From Budorcas taxicolor (lineage: Eukaryota; Chordata; Mammalia; Artiodactyla; Bovidae), in the NCBI RefSeq assembly GCF_023091745.1, contig NC_068920.1, positions 5,952,001 through 6,016,000 of the forward strand: 64,000 bases of DNA, read 5' to 3'. Below the pieces are notes generated by a model. The model saw only the letters and a list, made by a program, of their open reading frames with translations, was not told where the DNA came from and made no database searches. The position numbers were made by a program, and so were the translations under genes. Numbering within the stretch: position 1 is the stretch's first letter; each line of letters begins with the position of its first letter. Shown piece after piece: positions 37,547 to 49,807 of this stretch.

Positions 37547-38336
37547 GAATTCCCGGCATTCCCGTCGCATCTCAAGAGGAGGCCCTCTCAACAGGAACGG
37601 CGAGAGGAACTCCAGGGTCGTGCCACCATTCCAAGAGTCCCCCAGATGTCTCAGTCCATTCCAGAGGAACCTCTTTTCCCTTCACCGGTTCGTCTTTCAC
37701 GCCAAGGATCGACTCACACCAAGGTGGCACTTGGCACAGCCCTGTGGGAAAGCCTCGAGGGAAAGCCACAGATCCCTTGATCCACGTGACAGGAAGCGTG
37801 ACCCTACTTCTGCAGCTCGGGAGGGAAGCGCACGCCCATGCCGCCACTCGAGACGAAGCCTGACTCCCCTGGGGAGACTCAGAGGCACCCCAAGATCCAT
37901 GTCAACACTGGAGAGGAATGCTCAGGTTCCGGCCCCGACTCTACACAAGGTCTTAGGCCCCGGCATAGACTGGAGTGGTATCCCGAGATGGCCCCTAGCA
38001 CCTCGCAAGGGGACTGGCCCTTCCTGAGGCCACCAGAGCGGGTCCCGGAGGTCCCCGTCGTAACTCGAGAAGACCTGCCGCAACTCGAGAATATCCAGGA
38101 GGTTCTCCCCTGCAGGCGACATGAGGCACATTTCCGCAGAGGCTTCTCGGGGCTAATCACACCTCACCTCTGGAACGTCGAAAGGGTCCTTCACACCCTT
38201 GATGCAACTCAAGAAGTTCCCCGATATACCCGTCTCCACTCGAGAGGAAACACGAGGGTCCCGCCCACATCCAGAGGAGCCCCGTTTCCGCCTCGTAGCT
38301 CGAGGTGAGGGATCCTTTCCCTGCTTCGTCGGGAAA
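37547..38336. repeat. M47, 790 bp, one 13-bp unit
   Basis: Counterpart of M19 and M24. The landmark is followed by cccggcattcc, a CpG-to-CpA change relative to those copies. Confidence 0.94.
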
Positions 38337-39152
38337 GAATTCCCGGCGTTCCCGTCGCATCTCAAGAGGAGGCCCTCTCAACAGGAACGGCGAGAGGAAC
38401 TCCAGGGTCGTGCCACCATTCCAAGAGTCCCCCAGATGTCTCAGTCCATTCCAGAGGAACCTCTTTTCCCTTCACCGGCTCGTCTTTCACGCCGAGGATC
38501 GACTCACACCAAGGTGGCACTTGGCACAGCCTTGTGGGAAAGCCTCGTGGGAAAGCCTCGAGGGAAAGCCTCGAGGGAAAGCCACAGATCCCTTGATCCA
38601 CGTGACAGGAAGCGTGACCATACTGCTGCAGCTCGGGAGGGAATCCCACGTGCGTGCCCCCACTCGAGACGAGGCCTGACTCCCCTGGGGAGACACAGAG
38701 GCACTCCAAGATCCATGTCAACACTGGAGAGGAATCCTCAGGTTCCGGCCCTGACTCCACACAAGGTCTTAGGCCCCGGCATCGATGGGAGAGGAATCCC
38801 GACCTGGCCCCTAGCAACGCGCATGGGGACTGGCCCTTCCTGAGGCCACTAGAGCGGGTCCCTGAGGTCCCCATCGTAACTCGAGAAGACCTGCCGCCCC
38901 TCGAAAATATCCAGGAGGTTCTTCCATGCAGGCGAGATGAGGCCCATTTCCGCAGAGGCTTCTCGGGGCTAATCACACCTCACCTCTGGAACGTCGAAAG
39001 GGTCCTTCACACCCTTGGTGCAACTCAAGAAGTTCCCCGACATACCCGTCTCCATTCGAGAGGAAACACGAGGGTCCCGCCCTCATCCAGAGGAGCCCCG
39101 TTGCCGCCTCGTAGCTCGAGGTGACGGATCCTTTCCCTGCATCGTCGGAAAA
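38337..39152. repeat. M48, 816 bp, three 13-bp units
   Basis: Counterpart of M8 and M25. Private changes include cacagccttgtggg and gtgaccatactg. Confidence 0.93.
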
Positions 39153-39981
39153 GAATTCCGGGCGTTCCCGTCGCATCTCAAGAGGAGGCCCTCTCAACAG
39201 GAACGGCGAGAGGAACTCCAGGGTCGTTCCACCATTCCAAGAGTCCCCCAGATGTCTCAGTCCATTCCAGAGGAACCTCTTTTCCCTTCACCGGCGCGTC
39301 TTTCACACCGAGGATCGACTCACACCAAGGTGGCACTTGGCACAGCCCTGTGGGAAAGACTCGTGGGAAAGCCTCGAGGGAAAGCCTCGAGGGAAAGCCT
39401 CGAGGGAAAGCCACAGATCCCTTGATCCACGTGACAGGAAGCGTGACCCTACTGCTGCAGCTCGGGAGGGAATCGCACGTGCATGCCGCCACTCGAGACG
39501 AGGCCTGACTCCCCTGGGGAGACACAGAGGCACCCCAAAATCCATGTCAACCCTGGAGAGGAATGCTCAGGTTCCGGCCCCGACTCCACACAAGGTCTTA
39601 GGCCCCGGCATAGACTGGAGTGGTATCCCGAGATGGCCCCTAGCACCTCGCATGGGGACTGGCCCTTCCTGAGGCCACCAGAGCGGGTCCCTGAGGTCCC
39701 CGTGGTAACTCGAGAAGACCTGCCGCAACTCGAGAATATCCAGGAGGTTCTCCCCTGCAGGCGAGATGAGGCCCATTTCCGCAGAGGCTTCTCGGGGCTA
39801 ATCACACCTCACCTCTGGAACGTCGAAAGGGTCCTTCACACACTTGGTGCAACTCAAGAAGTTCACAGACATACCCGTGTCCACTCGAGAGGAAACACGA
39901 GGGTCCCGCCCACATCCAGAGGAGCCCCTTTTCCGCCTCGTAGCTCGAGCTAAGAGATCCTTTCCCTGCTTCGTCGGGAAA
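39153..39981. repeat. M49, 829 bp, four 13-bp units
   Basis: Counterpart of M9 and M26. It ends gctcgagctaagagatcc, a variant of the BamHI-less end. Block A begins in its distal part. Confidence 0.94.
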
Positions 39982-40797
39982 GAATTCCCGGCGTTCCCGT
40001 CGCATCTCAAGAGGAGGCCCTCTCAACAGGAACGGCGAGAGGAACTCCAGGGTCGTGCCACCATTCCAAGAGTCCCCCAGATGTCTCAGTCCAATCCAGA
40101 GGAAACTCTTTTCCCTTCACCGGCTCGTCTTTCACGCCGAGGATCGACTCACACAAAGGTGGCACTTGGCACAGCCCTGTGGGTAAGCCTCGTGGGAAAG
40201 CCTCGAGGGAAAGCCTCGAGGGAAAGCCACAGATCCCTTGAACCACGTGACGGGAAGCGTGACCCTACTGCTGCAGCACGGGAGGGAATCGCACGCGCAT
40301 GCCCCCACTCGAGACGAGGCCTGACTCCCCTGGGGAGACTCAGAGGCACACCAAGATCCATGTCAACACTGGAGAGGAATGCTCAGGTTCCGGCCCCGAC
40401 TCCACACAAGGTCTTAGGCCCCGGCATCGATGGGAGAGGAATCCCGAGATGGCCCCTAGCAACGCGCATGGGGACTGGCCCTTCCTGAGGCCACCAGAGC
40501 GGGTCCCTGAGGTCCCCATCGTAACTCGAGAAGACATGCCGCCCCTCGAGAATATCCAGGAGGTTCTTCCCTGCAGGCGAGATGAGGCCCATTTCCGCAG
40601 AGGCTTCTCGGGGCTAATCACACCTCACCTCTGGAACGTCGAAAGGGTCCTTCCCACCCTTGGGGCAAATCAAGAAGTTCCCCGACATACCCGTCTCCAC
40701 TCGAGAGGAAACACGAGGGTCCCGCCCACATCCAGAGGAACCCCGTTTCCGCCTCGTAGCTCGAGGTGAGGGATCCTTTCCCTGCTTCGTCGGGAAA
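39982..40797. repeat. M50, 816 bp, three 13-bp units
   Basis: Lineage of M17, M22 and M27, with private cagtccaatccagaggaaac shared with M56, its copy at offset 4,919. Confidence 0.94.
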
Positions 40798-41613
40798 GAA
40801 TTCCCGGTGTTCCCGTCGCATCTCAAGAGGAGGCCCTCTCAACAGGAACGGCGAGAGGAACTCCAGGGTCCTGCCACCGTTCCAAGAGTCCCCCAGATGT
40901 CTCAGGACATTCCAAAGGAACCTCTTTTCCCTTCACCGGCTCTTCTTTCACGCCGAGGATCGACTCACACCAAGGTGGCACTTGGCACAGCCCTGTGGGA
41001 AAGCCTCGTGGGAAAGCCTCGAGGGAAAGCCTCGAGGGAAAGCCACAGATCCCTTGATCCACGTGACAGGAAGCGTGACCCTACTGCTGCAGCTCGGGAG
41101 GGAATCGCACGCGCATGCCCACACTCGAGACGAGGCCTGACTCCCCTGGGGAGACTCAGAGGCACCCCAAGATCCATGTCAACACCGGAGAGGAATCCTC
41201 AGGTTCTGGCCCCGACTCCACACAAGGTCTTAGGCCCCGGCATCGATGTGAGAGGAATCCCGAGCTGGCCCCTAGCAACACGCATGTGGACTGGCCCTTC
41301 CTGAGGCCACTAGAGCGGGTCCCTCAGGTCCCCATCGTAACTCGAGAAGACCTGCCGCCCCTCGGGAATATCCAGGAGGTTCTTCCATGCAGGCGAGATG
41401 AGGCCCATTTCCGCAGAGGCTTCTCGGGGCTAATCACACCTCTCCTCTGGAACGTCAAAAGGGTCCTTCACACCCTTGGTGCAACTCTAGAAGTTCCCCG
41501 ACATACCCGTTTCCACTCGAGAGGAAACACGAGTGTCCCGGCCTCATCCAGAGGAGCCCCGTTTCCGTCTCGTAGCTCGAGGTGACGGATCCTTTCCCTG
41601 CATCGTCGGGAAA
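40798..41613. repeat. M51, 816 bp, three 13-bp units
   Basis: The landmark is followed by cccggtgttcc. Copy of M57; one difference is caactctagaagtt near 41487 against caactcaagaagtt. Confidence 0.94.
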
Positions 41614-42454
41614 GAATTCCGGGCGTTCCCGTCGCATCTCAAGAGGAGGCCCTCTCAACAGGAACGGCGAGAGGAACTCCAGGGTCGTTCCACCATTCCA
41701 AGAGTCCCCCAGATGTCTCAGTCCATTCCAGAGGAATCTCTTTTCCCTTCACCGGCTCGTCTTTCACACCGAGGATCGACTCACACCAACGTGGCACTTG
41801 GCACAGCCCTGTGGGAAAGCCTCGTGGGAAAGCCTCGAGGGAAAGCCTCGAGGGAAAGCCTCGAGGGAAAGCCTCGAGGGAAAGCCACAGATCCCTTGAT
41901 CCACGTGACAGGAAGCGTGACCCTACTGCTGCAGCTCGGGCGGGAATCGCACGTGCATGCCCCCACTCGAGACGAGGCCTGACTCCCCTGGGGAGACTCA
42001 GAGGCACCCCAAAATCCATGTCAACACTGGAGAGGAATGCTCAGGTTCCGGCCCCGACTCCAGACAAGGTCTTAGGCCCCGGCATAGACTGGAGTGGTAT
42101 CCCGAGATGGCCCCTAGCAACTCGCATGGGGACTGGCGCTTCCTGAGGCCACCAGAGCGGGTCCCTGAGGTCCCCGTCGTAACTCGAGAAGACCTGCCGC
42201 AACTCGAGAATATCCAGGAGGTTCTCCCCTGCAGGCGGGATGAGGCCCATTTCCGCAGAGGCTTCTCGGGGCTAATCACACCTCACCTCTGGAACGTCGA
42301 AAGGGTCCTTCCCACCCTTGGTGCAACTCAAGAAGTTCCCCGACATGCCTGTCTCCACTCGAGAGGAAACATGAGGGTCCGCCCACATCCAGAGGAGCCC
42401 CGTTTCCGCCTCGTAGCTCGAGGTGAGGGATCCTTTCCCTGCTTCTTCGGGAAA
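41614..42454. repeat. M52, 841 bp, five 13-bp units
   Basis: Longest class, with five units at 41813-41877. The A/B junction falls within 42099-42119. The one-base deletion acatgagggtccgccc near 42375 belongs to block B. Confidence 0.95.
41813..41877. repeat. 13-bp tandem, five units
   Basis: Five head-to-tail copies of a 13-bp unit, the first ending cctcgt and the other four cctcga, followed by a truncated gggaaagcc. This is the longest form in the window. Confidence 0.95.
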
Positions 42455-43270
42455 GAATTCCCGGCGTTCTCGTCACATTTCAAGAGGAGGCCCTCTCAAC
42501 AGGAACGGCGAGAGGAACTCCAGGGTCGTGCCACCATTCCAAGAGTCCCCCAGATGTCTCAGTCCATTCCAGAGGAACCTCTTTTCCCTTCACCTGCTCG
42601 TCTTTCACGCCGAGGATCGACTCACACCAAGGAGGCACTTGGCACAGCCCTGTGGGAAAGCCTCGTGGGAAAGCCTCGAGGGAAAGCCTCGAGGGAAAGC
42701 CACAGATCCCTTGATCCACGTGACAGGAAGCGTGACCCTACTGCTGCAGCTCGGGAGGGAAGCGCACGTGCATGCCCCCAATCGAGACGAGGCCTGACTC
42801 CCCTGGGGAGACTGAGAGGCACCCCAAGATCCATGTCAACACTGGAGAGGAATCCTCAGGTTCCGGCCCCGACTACACACAAGGTCTTAGGCCCCGGCAT
42901 AGACGGGAGAGGAATCCCGAGATGGTCCCTAGCAACTCGCATGGGGACTGGCCCTTCCTGAGGCCACCAGAGCGGGTCCCTGAGGTCCCCGTCGTAACTC
43001 GAGAAGACCTGCCGCAACTCGAGAATATCCAGGAGGTTCTCCCCTGCAGGCGAGATGAGGCCCATTTCCGCAGAGGCTTCTCGGGGCTAATAACACCTCA
43101 CCTCTGGAACGTCGAAAGGGTCTTTCACACCCTTGGTGCAACTGAAGAAGTTCCCCGTAATACCCGTCTCCACTCGAGAGGAAACACGAGGGTCCCGCCC
43201 ACATCCAGAGGAGCCCCGTTTCCGCCTCGTAGCTCGAGGTGACGGATCCTTTCCCTGCTTCTTCAGGAAA
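42455..43270. repeat. M53, 816 bp, three 13-bp units
   Basis: The landmark is followed by cccggcgttctcgtcacatt. Its copy is M60 at offset 5,722. It has caccaaggaggcac. Confidence 0.95.
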
Positions 43271-44085
43271 GAATTCCGGGCTTTCCCGTCGCATCTCAAG
43301 AGGAGGCCCTCTCAACAGGAACGGCGAGAGGAACTCCAGTGTCCTGCCACCGTTCCAAGAGTCCCCCAGATGTCTCAGTCCATTCCAGAGGAACCTCTTT
43401 TCCCTTCACCGGCTCGTCTTTCACGCCGAGGATCGACTCACACCAAGGTGGCACTTGGCAGAGCCCTGTGGGAAAGCCTCGTGGGAAAGCCTCGAGGGAA
43501 AGCCTCGAGGGAAAGCCACAGATCCCTTGATCCACGTGACAGGAAGCGTGACCCTACTGCTGCAGCTCGAGAGGGAAGCGCACGTGCATGCCCCCACTCG
43601 AGACGAGGCCTGACTCCCCTGGGGAGACTCAGAGGCACCCCGAGATCCTTGTCAACACTGGAGAGGAATCCTCAGGTTCCGGCCCCGACCTCACACAAGG
43701 TCTTAGCCCCCGGCATCGACGGGACAGGTATCCCGAGATGGCCCCTAGCAACTCGCATGGGGACTGCCCCTACCTGAGGTCACCAGAGCGGGTCCCTGAG
43801 GTCCCCATCGTAACTCAAGAAGACCTGCCACAACTCAAGAAAATCCAGCCGGTTCTCCCCTACAGGCGAGAGGAGGCCCATTTCTGCAGAGGCTTCTCGG
43901 GGCTAATCACACCTCACCTCTGGAACGTCGAAAGGGCCTTCACACCCTTGGTGCAATTCAAGAAGTTCCCCAACATACCCGTCTCCACTCGAGAGGAAAC
44001 ACGAGGGTCCCGCCCACATCCAGAGGAGCCCCGTTTCCACCTCGTAGCTCGAGGTGAGGGATCCTTTCCCAGCTTCGTCGGGAAA
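43271..44085. repeat. M54, 815 bp, three 13-bp units
   Basis: Many private changes: ccccgtaatacc lies just before it, then gagatccttgtcaac, actcaagaaaatccagccgg and gaaagggccttcac. All recur in M61. Confidence 0.95.
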
Positions 44086-44900
44086 GAATTCCGGGCGTTC
44101 CCGTCGCATCTCAAGAGGAGGCCCTCTCAACAGGAACGGTGAGAGGAACTCCATGGTCCTGCCACTGTTCCAGAGTCCCCCAGATGTCTCAGTCCATTCC
44201 AGAGGAAACTCTTTCCCCTTCACCAGCTCGTCTTTCACTCCGAGGATCGACTCACACCAAGGTGGCACTTGGCACAGCCCTGTGGGAAAGCCTCGTGGGA
44301 AAACCTCGAGGGAAAGCCTCGAGGGAAAGCCACAGATCCCTTGATCCACGTGACAGGAAGCGTGACCCTAATGCTGCAGCTCGGGAGGGAAGGGCACGTG
44401 CATGCCCCCACTCGAGACGAGGCCTGACTCCCCTGGGGAGACTCAGAGGCACCCCAAGATCCATGTCAACACTGGAGAGGAATGCTCAGCTTCCGTCCCC
44501 GACTACACACAAGGTCTTAGGCCCCGGCATCGATGGGAATGGAATCCCGAGATAGCCCCTAGCAACTCGCATGGGGACTGGCCCTTCCTGAGGCCACCAG
44601 AGCGGGTCCCTGAGGTCCCCGTCGTAACTCGAGAAGACCTGCCGGAACTCGAGAATATCCAGAAGGTTCTCCCCTGCAGGCGAGATGAGGCCCATTTCCG
44701 CAGAGGCTTCTCGGGGCTAATCACACCTCACCTCTGGAACGTCGAAAGGGTCCTTCACACACTTGGTGCAACTCAAGAAGTTCACAGACATACCCGTGTC
44801 CACTCGAGAGGAAACACGAGGGTCCCGCCCACATCCAGAGGAGCCCCTTTTCCGCCTCGTAGCTCGAGCTAAGAGATCCTTTCCCTGCTTCGTCGGGAAA
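44086..44900. repeat. M55, 815 bp, three 13-bp units
   Basis: Has cactgttccagagtcc (one base short) and gggaaaacctcgagg. Homology with M62 ends at 44681, and block A' takes over. Confidence 0.95.
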
Positions 44901-45716
44901 GAATTCCCGGCGTTCCCGTCGCATCTCAAGAGGAGGCCCTCTCAACAGGAACGGCGAGAGGAACTCCAGGGTCGTGCCACCATTCCAAGAGTCCCCCAGA
45001 TGTCTCAGTCCAATCCAGAGGAAACTCTTTTCCCTTCACCGGCTCGTCTTTCACGCCGAGGATCGACTCACACAAAGGTGGCACTTGGCACAGCCCTGTG
45101 GGTAAGCCTCGTGGGAAAGCCTCGAGGGAAAGCCTCGAGGGAAAGCCACAGATCCCTTGAACCACGTGACGGGAAGCGTGACCCTACTGCTGCAGCACGG
45201 GAGGGAATCGCACGCGCATGCCCCCACTCGAGACGAGGCCTGACTCCCCTGGGGAGACTCAGAGGCACACCAAGATCCATGTCAACACTGGAGAGGAATG
45301 CTCAGGTTCCGGCCCCGACTCCACACAAGGTCTTAGGCCCCGGCATCGATGGGAGAGGAATCCCGAGATGGCCCCTAGCAACGCGCATGGGGACTGGCCC
45401 TTCCTGAGGCCACCAGAGCGGGTCCCTGAGGTCCCCATCGTAACTCGAGAAGACATGCCGCCCCTCGAGAATATCCAGGAGGTTCTTCCCTGCAGGCGAG
45501 ATGAGGCCCATTTCCGCAGAGGCTTCTCGGGGCTAATCACACCTCACCTCTGGAACGTCGAAAGGGTCCTTCCCACCCTTGGGGCAAATCAAGAAGTTCC
45601 CCGACATACCCGTCTCCACTCGAGAGGAAACACGAGGGTCCCGCCCACATCCAGAGGAGCCCCGTTTCCGCCTCGTAGCTCGAGGTGAGGGATCCTTTCC
45701 CTGCTTCGTCGGGAAA
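44901..45716. repeat. M56, 816 bp, three 13-bp units
   Basis: Copy of M50 with one substitution noticed near its distal end (agaggagcccc here, agaggaacccc in M50). Confidence 0.95.
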
Positions 45717-46532
45717 GAATTCCCGGTGTTCCCGTCGCATCTCAAGAGGAGGCCCTCTCAACAGGAACGGCGAGAGGAACTCCAGGGTCCTGCCACCGTT
45801 CCAAGAGTCCCCCAGATGTCTCAGGACATTCCAAAGGAACCTCTTTTCCCTTCACCGGCTCTTCTTTCACGCCGAGGATCGACTCACACCAAGGTGGCAC
45901 TTGGCACAGCCCTGTGGGAAAGCCTCGTGGGAAAGCCTCGAGGGAAAGCCTCGAGGGAAAGCCACAGATCCCTTGATCCACGTGACAGGAAGCGTGACCC
46001 TACTGCTGCAGCTCGGGAGGGAATCGCACGCGCATGCCCACACTCGAGACGAGGCCTGACTCCCCTGGGGAGACTCAGAGGCACCCCAAGATCCATGTCA
46101 ACACCGGAGAGGAATCCTCAGGTTCTGGCCCCGACTCCACACAAGGTCTTAGGCCCCGGCATCGATGTGAGAGGAATCCCGAGCTGGCCCCTAGCAACAC
46201 GCATGTGGACTGGCCCTTCCTGAGGCCACTAGAGCGGGTCCCTCAGGTCCCCATCGTAACTCGAGAAGACCTGCCGCCCCTCGGGAATATCCAGGAGGTT
46301 CTTCCATGCAGGCGAGATGAGGCCCATTTCCGCAGAGGCTTCTCGGGGCTAATCACACCTCTCCTCTGGAACGTCAAAAGGGTCCTTCACACCCTTGGTG
46401 CAACTCAAGAAGTTCCCCGACATACCCGTTTCCACTCGAGAGGAAACACGAGTGTCCCGGCCTCATCCAGAGGAGCCCCGTTTCCGTCTCGTAGCTCGAG
46501 GTGACGGATCCTTTCCCTGCATCGTCGGGAAA
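45717..46532. repeat. M57, 816 bp, three 13-bp units
   Basis: Copy of M51, sharing cccggtgttcc, ccaaaggaacctc and cgatgtgagagg. Confidence 0.95.
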
Positions 46533-47374
46533 GAATTCCGGGCGTTCCCGTCGCATCTCAAGAGGAGGCCCTCTCAACAGGAACGGCGAGAGGAACTCCA
46601 GGGTCGTTCCACCATTCCAAGAGTCCCCCAGATGTCTCAGTCCATTCCAGAGGAATCTCTTTTCCCTTCACCGGCTCGTCTTTCACACCGAGGATCGACT
46701 CACACCAACGTGGCACTTGGCACAGCCCTGTGGGAAAGCCTCGTGGGAAAGCCTCGAGGGAAAGCCTCGAGGGAAAGCCTCGAGGGAAAGCCTCGAGGGA
46801 AAGCCACAGATCCCTTGATCCACGTGACAGGAAGCGTGACCCTACTGCTGCAGCTCGGGCGGGAATCGCACGTGCATGCCCCCACTCGAGACGAGGCCTG
46901 ACTCCCCTGGGGAGACTCAGAGGCACCCCAAAATCCATGTCAACACTGGAGAGGAATGCTCAGGTTCCGGCCCCGACTCCAGACAAGGTCTTAGGCCCCG
47001 GCATAGACTGGAGTGGTATCCCGAGATGGCCCCTAGCACCTCGCATGGGGACTGGCCCTTCCTGAGGCCACCAGAGCGGGTCCCTTAGGTCCCCGTCGTA
47101 ACTCGAGAAGACCTGCCGCAACTCGAGAATATCCAGGAGGTTCTCCCCTGCAGGCGAGATGAGGCACATTTCCGCAGAGGCTTCTCGGGGCTAATCACAC
47201 CTCACCTCTGGAACGTCGAAAGGGTCCTTCACACCCTTGGTGCAAATCAAGAAGTTCCCCGACATACCCGTCTCCACTCGAGAGGAAACACGAGGGTCCC
47301 GCCCACATCCAGAGGAGCCCCGTTTCCGCCTCGTAGCTCGAGGTGAGGGATCCTTTCCCTGCTTCTTCGGGAAA
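46533..47374. repeat. M58, 842 bp, five 13-bp units
   Basis: Copy of M52 up to 47038, with five units at 46732-46796. The remainder leads into segment X and lacks the one-base deletion of M52. Confidence 0.95.
46732..46796. repeat. 13-bp tandem, five units (copy in A')
   Basis: The same arrangement as at 41813, inherited with segment A'. The expansion therefore predates the segmental duplication. Confidence 0.95.
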
Positions 47375-47820
47375 GAATTCCCGGCGTTCTCGTCGCATTT
47401 CAAGAGGAGGCCCTCTCATCAGGAACGGCGAGAGGAACTCCAGGGTCGTGCCACCATTCCAAGAGTCCCCCAGATGTCTCAGTCCATTCCAGAGGAAACT
47501 CTTTTCCCTTCACCGGCTCGTCTTTCACGCCGAGGATCGACTCACACCAAGGTGGCTCTTGGCATAGCCCTGTGGGAAAGCCTCGTGGGAAAGCCTCGAG
47601 GGAAAGCCACAGATCCCTTGATCCACGTGACAGGAAGCGTGACCCTACTGTTGCAGCTCGGGAGGGAAGCGCACGTGCATGCCCCCACTCGAGACGAGGC
47701 CTGACTCCCCTGGGGAGACTGAGAGGCACCCCAAGATCCATGTCGACCCTGGAGAGGAATCCTCAGGTTCCGGCCCCGACTCCACACAAGGTCTTAGGCC
47801 CCGGCATCGACGGGAGAGGA
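47039..47820. repeat. Segment X, additional monomer-sized insert between A' and B'
   Basis: This 782-bp stretch has no counterpart between A and B. The 803-bp difference between the two offsets (5,722 and 4,919) equals one two-unit monomer. Its closest relative seen is at 52.7-53.5 kb. Confidence 0.85.
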
Positions 47821-48176
47821 ATCCCGAGATGGCCCCTAGCAACTCGCATGGGGACTGGCGCTTCCTGAGGCCACCAGAGCGGGTCCCTGAGGTCCCCGTC
47901 GTAACTCGAGAAGACCTGCCGCAACTCGAGAATATCCAGGAGGTTCTCCCCTGCAGGCGGGATGAGGCCCATTTCCGCAGAGGCTTCTCGGGGCTAATCA
48001 CACCTCACCTCTGGAACGTCGAAAGGGTCCTTCCCACCCTTGGTGCAACTCAAGAAGTTCCCCGACATGCCTGTCTCCACTCGAGAGGAAACATGAGGGT
48101 CCGCCCACATCCAGAGGAGCCCCGTTTCCGCCTCGTAGCTCGAGGTGAGGGATCCTTTCCCTGCTTCTTCGGGAAA
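47375..48176. repeat. M59, 802 bp, two 13-bp units
   Basis: The additional monomer of the second A-B round. The proximal part resembles M66 (tggctcttggcatagccctg, ctactgttgcagc), and from 47821 it is block B'. Confidence 0.94.
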
Positions 48177-48992
48177 GAATTCCCGGCGTTCTCGTCACAT
48201 TTCAAGAGGAGGCCCTCTCAACAGGAACGGCGAGAGGAACTCCAGGGTCGTGCCACCATTCCAAGAGTCCCCCAGATGTCTCAGTCCATTCCAGAGGAAC
48301 CTCTTTTCCCTTCACCTGCTCGTCTTTCACGCCGAGGATCGACTCACACCAAGGAGGCACTTGGCACAGCCCTGTGGGAAAGCCTCGTGGGAAAGCCTCG
48401 AGGGAAAGCCTCGAGGGAAAGCCACAGATCCCTTGATCCACGTGACAGGAAGCGTGACCCTACTGCTGCAGCTCGGGAGGGAAGCGCACGTGCATGCCCC
48501 CAATCGAGACGAGGCCTGACTCCCCTGGGGAGACTGAGAGGCACCCCAAGATCCATGTCAACACTGGAGAGGAATCCTCAGGTTCCGGCCCCGACTACAC
48601 ACAAGGTCTTAGGCCCCGGCATAGACGGGAGAGGAATCCCGAGATGGTCCCTAGCAACTCGCATGGGGACTGGCCCTTCCTGAGGCCACCAGAGCGGGTC
48701 CCTGAGGTCCCCGTCGTAACTCGAGAAGACCTGCCGCAACTCGAGAATATCCAGGAGGTTCTCCCCTGCAGGCGAGATGAGGCCCATTTCCGCAGAGGCT
48801 TCTCGGGGCTAATAACACCTCACCTCTGGAACGTCGAAAGGGTCTTTCACACCCTTGGTGCAACTGAAGAAGTTCCCCGTAATACCCGTCTCCACTCGAG
48901 AGGAAACACGAGGGTCCCGCCCACATCCAGAGGAGCCCCGTTTCCGCCTCGTAGCTCGAGGTGACGGATCCTTTCCCTGCTTCTTCAGGAAA
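48177..48992. repeat. M60, 816 bp, three 13-bp units
   Basis: Copy of M53. I found no difference in the stretches compared by eye. Confidence 0.95.
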
Positions 48993-49807
48993 GAATTCCG
49001 GGCTTTCCCGTCGCATCTCAAGAGGAGGCCCTCTCAACAGGAACGGCGAGAGGAACTCCAGTGTCCTGCCACCGTTCCAAGAGTCCCCCAGATGTCTCAG
49101 TCCATTCCAGAGGAACCTCTTTTCCCTTCACCGGCTCGTCTTTCACGCCGAGGATCGACTCACACCAAGGTGGCACTTGGCAGAGCCCTGTGGGAAAGCC
49201 TCGTGGGAAAGCCTCGAGGGAAAGCCTCGAGGGAAAGCCACAGATCCCTTGATCCACGTGACAGGAAGCGTGACCCTACTGCTGCAGCTCGAGAGGGAAG
49301 CGCACGTGCATGCCCCCACTCGAGACGAGGCCTGACTCCCCTGGGGAGACTCAGAGGCACCCCGAGATCCTTGTCAACACTGGAGAGGAATCCTCAGGTT
49401 CCGGCCCCGACCTCACACAAGGTCTTAGCCCCCGGCATCGACGGGACAGGTATCCCGAGATGGCCCCTAGCAACTCGCATGGGGACTGCCCCTACCTGAG
49501 GTCACCAGAGCGGGTCCCTGAGGTCCCCATCGTAACTCAAGAAGACCTGCCACAACTCAAGAAAATCCAGCCGGTTCTCCCCTACAGGCGAGAGGAGGCC
49601 CATTTCTGCAGAGGCTTCTCGGGGCTAATCACACCTCACCTCTGGAACGTCGAAAGGGCCTTCACACCCTTGGTGCAATTCAAGAAGTTCCCCAACATAC
49701 CCGTCTCCACTCGAGAGGAAACACGAGGGTCCCGCCCACATCCAGAGGAGCCCCGTTTCCACCTCGTAGCTCGAGGTGAGGGATCCTTTCCCAGCTTCGT
49801 CGGGAAA
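48993..49807. repeat. M61, 815 bp, three 13-bp units
   Basis: Copy of M54, including every private change listed there. Confidence 0.95.

Larger units (their letters stand above)
35184..39890. repeat. Long-range copy of 2.57-7.29 kb
   Basis: Monomers M44 to M49 follow M4 to M9 in the same order, at offset 32,612 up to M46/M47 and 32,599 after the 13-bp copy-number difference between M7 and M47. Rare markers of M4, M5, M6 and M9 recur in order. The end point is approximate. Confidence 0.85.
39745..42119. repeat. Segment A (first copy)
   Basis: Spans the end of M49, M50, M51 and most of M52. It matches 44664-47038 at constant offset 4,919, with only two substitutions noticed. Edges are set by the first mismatches at 39744 and 42120. 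Confidence 0.9.
42099..44681. repeat. Segment B (first copy)
   Basis: Matches 47821-50403 at constant offset 5,722, and no difference was found by eye. It overlaps segment A by 21 bp of shared sequence in which the exchange must lie. Confidence 0.9.
44664..47038. repeat. Segment A' (second copy)
   Basis: Begins inside the last 18 bp of segment B, so the B-to-A' switch is located to 44664-44681. It includes the second five-unit 13-bp block. Confidence 0.9.

Noticed and set aside
41813..41877. Possible CRISPR-like short direct repeats
   Set aside because: The 13-bp copies are directly adjacent with no spacers, so this is a minisatellite.
41957..48683. Paired 334-codon frames (41957-42961 and 47679-48683)
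   Set aside because: Both span monomer boundaries and are joined by the one-base deletion in segment B. They are the same satellite frame read through.
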